Assembly: GCA_002421845.1 (NCBI GenBank)
Contig: DISL01000100.1
Location: forward strand, 1-64,000
Direction: 5' to 3'
DNA length: 64,000 bases
Source of the DNA: Epsilonproteobacteria bacterium UBA6211
GTDB lineage: Bacteria > Campylobacterota > Campylobacteria > Campylobacterales > Arcobacteraceae
Positions 62,190-64,000 of the stretch are shown here, piece by piece. A program made the position numbers and the translations under genes. The number at the start of each line of letters is the position of its first letter. The first letter of the stretch is position 1. The notes under the pieces are model-generated. The model ran no database searches and was not told where the DNA came from. It was given only the letters and a program-made list of their open reading frames with translations.

Positions 62190-62343
62190 CTCTAACCTTT
62201 ATAAAATATTAATATGGGGTATTATAACCTTAAAATAGTTAAATTCTTATAAAATGGTAACCACTTTCATTGCAATCTTGTAATTAAGCAAAAGCATAAT
62301 TTTAATAGTGTAAAATAGAAAAATTTTTTTAAAGCGAGATAAT

Positions 62344-63051
62344 ATGAAGTTTTTACTTAGCCTTTGTTTTTTAACTATATCGATTTATGCATCTGAATAT
62401 TATGCCAAACTAGAGCCTTATGATACTTTTGTGGTAAAATCTGCCGTAAGTGGTAAAGTTGATTATATCAATACAAATGCTTTGGGTAAAGTGGTAAAAA
62501 ATGAAACTATTATCAAAATGGATATAAAGTTAGATGAAACAGAATTAAAACACACGATAGCAAAGCTAAACAGTGTCAAAGATATGTTATCTATCGAGCA
62601 AAAAAATTATGACAGTATAAAGAATCTTACTTCAAAGTCCATATTTGAAAAAGATGCCCAAAAAACAAAAGTTCTAAATTATGAAACTCAAGTAGCAGAT
62701 TTGGAAATAAAAGTTGCTACATTAAAAGACAAAATTGATAATAAAGTTTTAAAAGAAAACAACACTTATCTTCATGAAATCAGTGTAAAAGTGGGTGAAT
62801 ATGTAAATGCAGGAACTTTACTATATACCGCAATGGATTTTAGTAAAGGGAAGCTAGAATTTTTTATCCCTATAAACGATGCGGAAATGCTTAAAAGCAA
62901 AACAATATTTTTAGATGGTGAAAAAACAGACCTTAAAATCAATAAAATGTACCAAGTTGCCGATTCTACACACATATCATCATATAAATGTGAAATAGTT
63001 CTTAAAAACCCTAAAGAATTTTCAAAACTCTATAAAATAGAGTTTAAATAG
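62344..63051 (+). CDS. Exported HlyD/efflux-adaptor-like protein, orphan
   Basis: A 235-residue protein with a signal peptide (cleavage near YASEYY), a lipoyl-like half (YAKLEPYDTFVVKSAVSGKVDYI), a helical coiled coil (about 80-145), the returning lipoyl half (ISVKVGEYVNAGTLLYTAMD) and a short beta domain. That is the order of periplasmic adaptor proteins, but it is short and has no inner-membrane pump or TolC gene nearby. GCGAG before the ATG. Confidence 0.75.
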   Translation: MKFLLSLCFLTISIYASEYYAKLEPYDTFVVKSAVSGKVDYINTNALGKVVKNETIIKMDIKLDETELKHTIAKLNSVKDMLSIEQKNYDSIKNLTSKSIFEKDAQKTKVLNYETQVADLEIKVATLKDKIDNKVLKENNTYLHEISVKVGEYVNAGTLLYTAMDFSKGKLEFFIPINDAEMLKSKTIFLDGEKTDLKINKMYQVADSTHISSYKCEIVLKNPKEFSKLYKIEFK

Positions 63052-63306
63052 GTTATACCAAAGAACTATTAATCCAAAAAACTTCCACTCCAAAGATAAT
63101 ATAAAAATACATCGATAAAACTTTCAACAACAAGATAAATTCTTATTAATCTATAAATCATTACTTCATTTATAAATAAAGGATAAATTACGTAGAAAAC
63201 ACCATTCATTACAATAACATTTTAAGTATCTTGTAAGTTAAGTTTAGTCACAATTCAGTATGAATACATTATAAATGAACTATATATTCATGGATGGGGT
63301 GACATT
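63052..63306. other. 255-base gap without a gene
   Basis: AT-rich; no ORF with a ribosome site, no heptamer repeat and no stable hairpin seen. A -10-like TATAAAT near 63271 would suit the small lipoprotein gene. Confidence 0.4.
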
Positions 63307-63486
63307 ATGAGAAATGTTGTGTTTGTCGCTATTATTGCTTTATTCTTCAGTGGATGCTTTGGTAATAATGTGGAGTCATTAAGTGAAAAAGAATGTAAAG
63401 AAGCAGGATTTGAGTATAACAAAATAAAAAGACTAAATTATAGAACAGGTGAATATGAAACGATTGAAAAGTGTGTAGAGAAATAG
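63307..63486 (+). CDS. Small lipoprotein, 59 residues
   Basis: Reads RNVVFVAIIALFFSGC after the initiator Met, a lipoprotein signal with the lipobox FFSGC, then a charged tail with two further cysteines (KECKE, EKCVE). Ribosome site GGGG about 10 bases before the ATG. No family recognised. Its stop abuts the stop of the convergent acpS with no gap. Cysteine pair might form a disulfide in the periplasm. Confidence 0.75.
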   Translation: MRNVVFVAIIALFFSGCFGNNVESLSEKECKEAGFEYNKIKRLNYRTGEYETIEKCVEK

Positions 63487-63840
63487 TTATTTTATTTCTA
63501 TAACTACTATAGCTATTGCAAAACCTCCATCGTGTGCAATAGATACTGATGTATTTTTAATATTAAATTTAGTTATTATTTCTTCTTTTATATTTAGTAT
63601 CGGTTGATTTTTGGGAGTTTTTGCAATAGATATATCGTGAAAAGATACTTCAGCCCCTATACCACACCCCAAAGCCTTACTAAATGCCTCTTTAACTGCC
63701 CAAAAACCGGCTGCCGTGGATGTACTTTTGACCAAAGAGATTTCACTATCATTTAAAAATTTTTGATAAGCTTTGTCACCGAATCTCTCAACCATTTTAT
63801 CAAATCTTGATATGACGGTAATATCTGTACCTACAAGCAT
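63487..63840 (-). CDS. acpS: Holo-[acyl-carrier-protein] synthase
   Basis: Transfers phosphopantetheine to ACP. 117 residues: GTDITVISRF (metal Asp) and FWAVKEAFSKALG (Glu). Overlaps the end of ruvX by about 10 bases, so it is translationally coupled to it. In Campylobacter jejuni acpS is next to fliL; here the upstream neighbour is ruvX. Confidence 0.95.
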   Translation of the reverse strand: MLVGTDITVISRFDKMVERFGDKAYQKFLNDSEISLVKSTSTAAGFWAVKEAFSKALGCGIGAEVSFHDISIAKTPKNQPILNIKEEIITKFNIKNTSVSIAHDGGFAIAIVVIEIK

Positions 63841-64000
63841 CCAAGATACCTTTTTAGTATTATACTCGCAGCTATTGAATCTATTTTACCGTCCCTTTGA
63901 TGCTTTATAATTCCCTTAGTTTGTTCTTCTGCTTCAATGGAACTCATATCTTCTTCTACAAATACTTTGACTCCCTCAAATTTCAAAAGACCCACAAAAT
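63831..64000 (-). CDS. ruvX: RuvX/YqgF Holliday junction resolvase-like, C-terminus only
   Basis: The last 55 codons are visible: VFVEEDMSSIEAEEQ and GKIDSIAASIILKRYLG, matching the C-terminal DERLTS-SxEAE and KIDxxAAxIILxxYL blocks of RuvX/YqgF, an RNase H-fold protein for rRNA processing or recombination. The N-terminus lies beyond the window edge. Stop TAG (63831-63833) lies inside acpS. Confidence 0.85.
   Translation of the reverse strand, partial: FVGLLKFEGVKVFVEEDMSSIEAEEQTKGIIKHQRDGKIDSIAASIILKRYLGCL

Noticed and set aside
1..64000. CRISPR array
   Set aside because: The repeated units are 7 bp, directly adjacent and degenerate, with no 25-40 bp repeat, no spacers and no cas gene.
1..64000. 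Insertion sequence or prophage
   Set aside because: No transposase, integrase or phage structural gene. The only integrase-like segment is an N-domain fused to PPK2.

Overview
The window is AT-rich and tightly packed, and reads as a chromosomal segment of a Campylobacterota (epsilonproteobacterial) genome. The MnmA half, the polyphosphate kinases and the general gene content look most like Arcobacter-type relatives, but the genus is an inference. Evidence for the phylum: oorDABC (2-oxoglutarate:acceptor oxidoreductase); a folK/peptidase/aroQ/aminodeoxyfutalosine deaminase/sppA neighbourhood, parts of which are conserved in Helicobacter and Campylobacter; a short MurD; a Campylobacter-type AhpC; and carboxynorspermidine decarboxylase. 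No rRNA, tRNA, CRISPR array, complete insertion sequence or prophage was seen.

Layout. 1-4.5 kb: lepA (cut by the edge), prs and an unusual FolK-MnmA fusion, all minus strand. 4.7-9.8 kb: accessory patch with an SMR exporter, an orphan RHH antitoxin preceded by a remnant of its PIN toxin, and a minus-strand restriction operon (Dam-type methylase, DUF262/DUF1524 nuclease, DpnII-type GATC endonuclease, second DNA methylase, 61-aa ORF). 9.9-20.9 kb: metabolic core (Xaa-Pro peptidase, aroQ, menaquinone deaminase, sppA, hisC, dxs, ahpC, metal-binding protein, oorDABC). 21-22.8 kb: FTR-rhodanese fusion and a lone peptide-type permease. 22.8-35.9 kb: nine-gene minus-strand operon for a Lap-like type I secretion system with extra parts (MotA/ExbB-like and MotB/OmpA-like proteins, TolC with SPOR-like domains, degenerate GGDEF-EAL receptor, Cache sensor, lipoprotein, Sel1 protein). 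35.9-41.3 kb: dapE, DUF2400 protein, nitroreductase, NYN-LOTUS protein, REC-PAS protein, DnaQ-like exonuclease. 41.3-47.5 kb: two divergent carboxylate symporter loci with a CBS/DUF294 protein. 47.6-52 kb: exported MsrA plus thioredoxin-like protein, Fe-S plus cytochrome b pair, secretin. 52-58.9 kb: murD, mraY, gpmI, receiver protein, ABC ATPase, PBP1A. 58.9-64 kb: two tandem PPK2 genes, nspC, an adaptor-like protein, a tiny lipoprotein, acpS and the end of ruvX.

Two things stand out. First, the secretion operon couples a LapBC-type exporter to a putative proton-channel pair and an enlarged TolC, with an inactive-looking c-di-GMP receptor but neither LapG nor adhesin nearby. Second, gene junctions carry hairpins built from 7-bp degenerate tandem repeats in several sequence families (AGTACTG, ATTAGTT, AGGTGGT, CGTAAGT). 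Several supply the stop codon and last residues of the adjacent gene, and one appears to have fused folK to mnmA.

All calls come from reading motifs and context; no database search was run.
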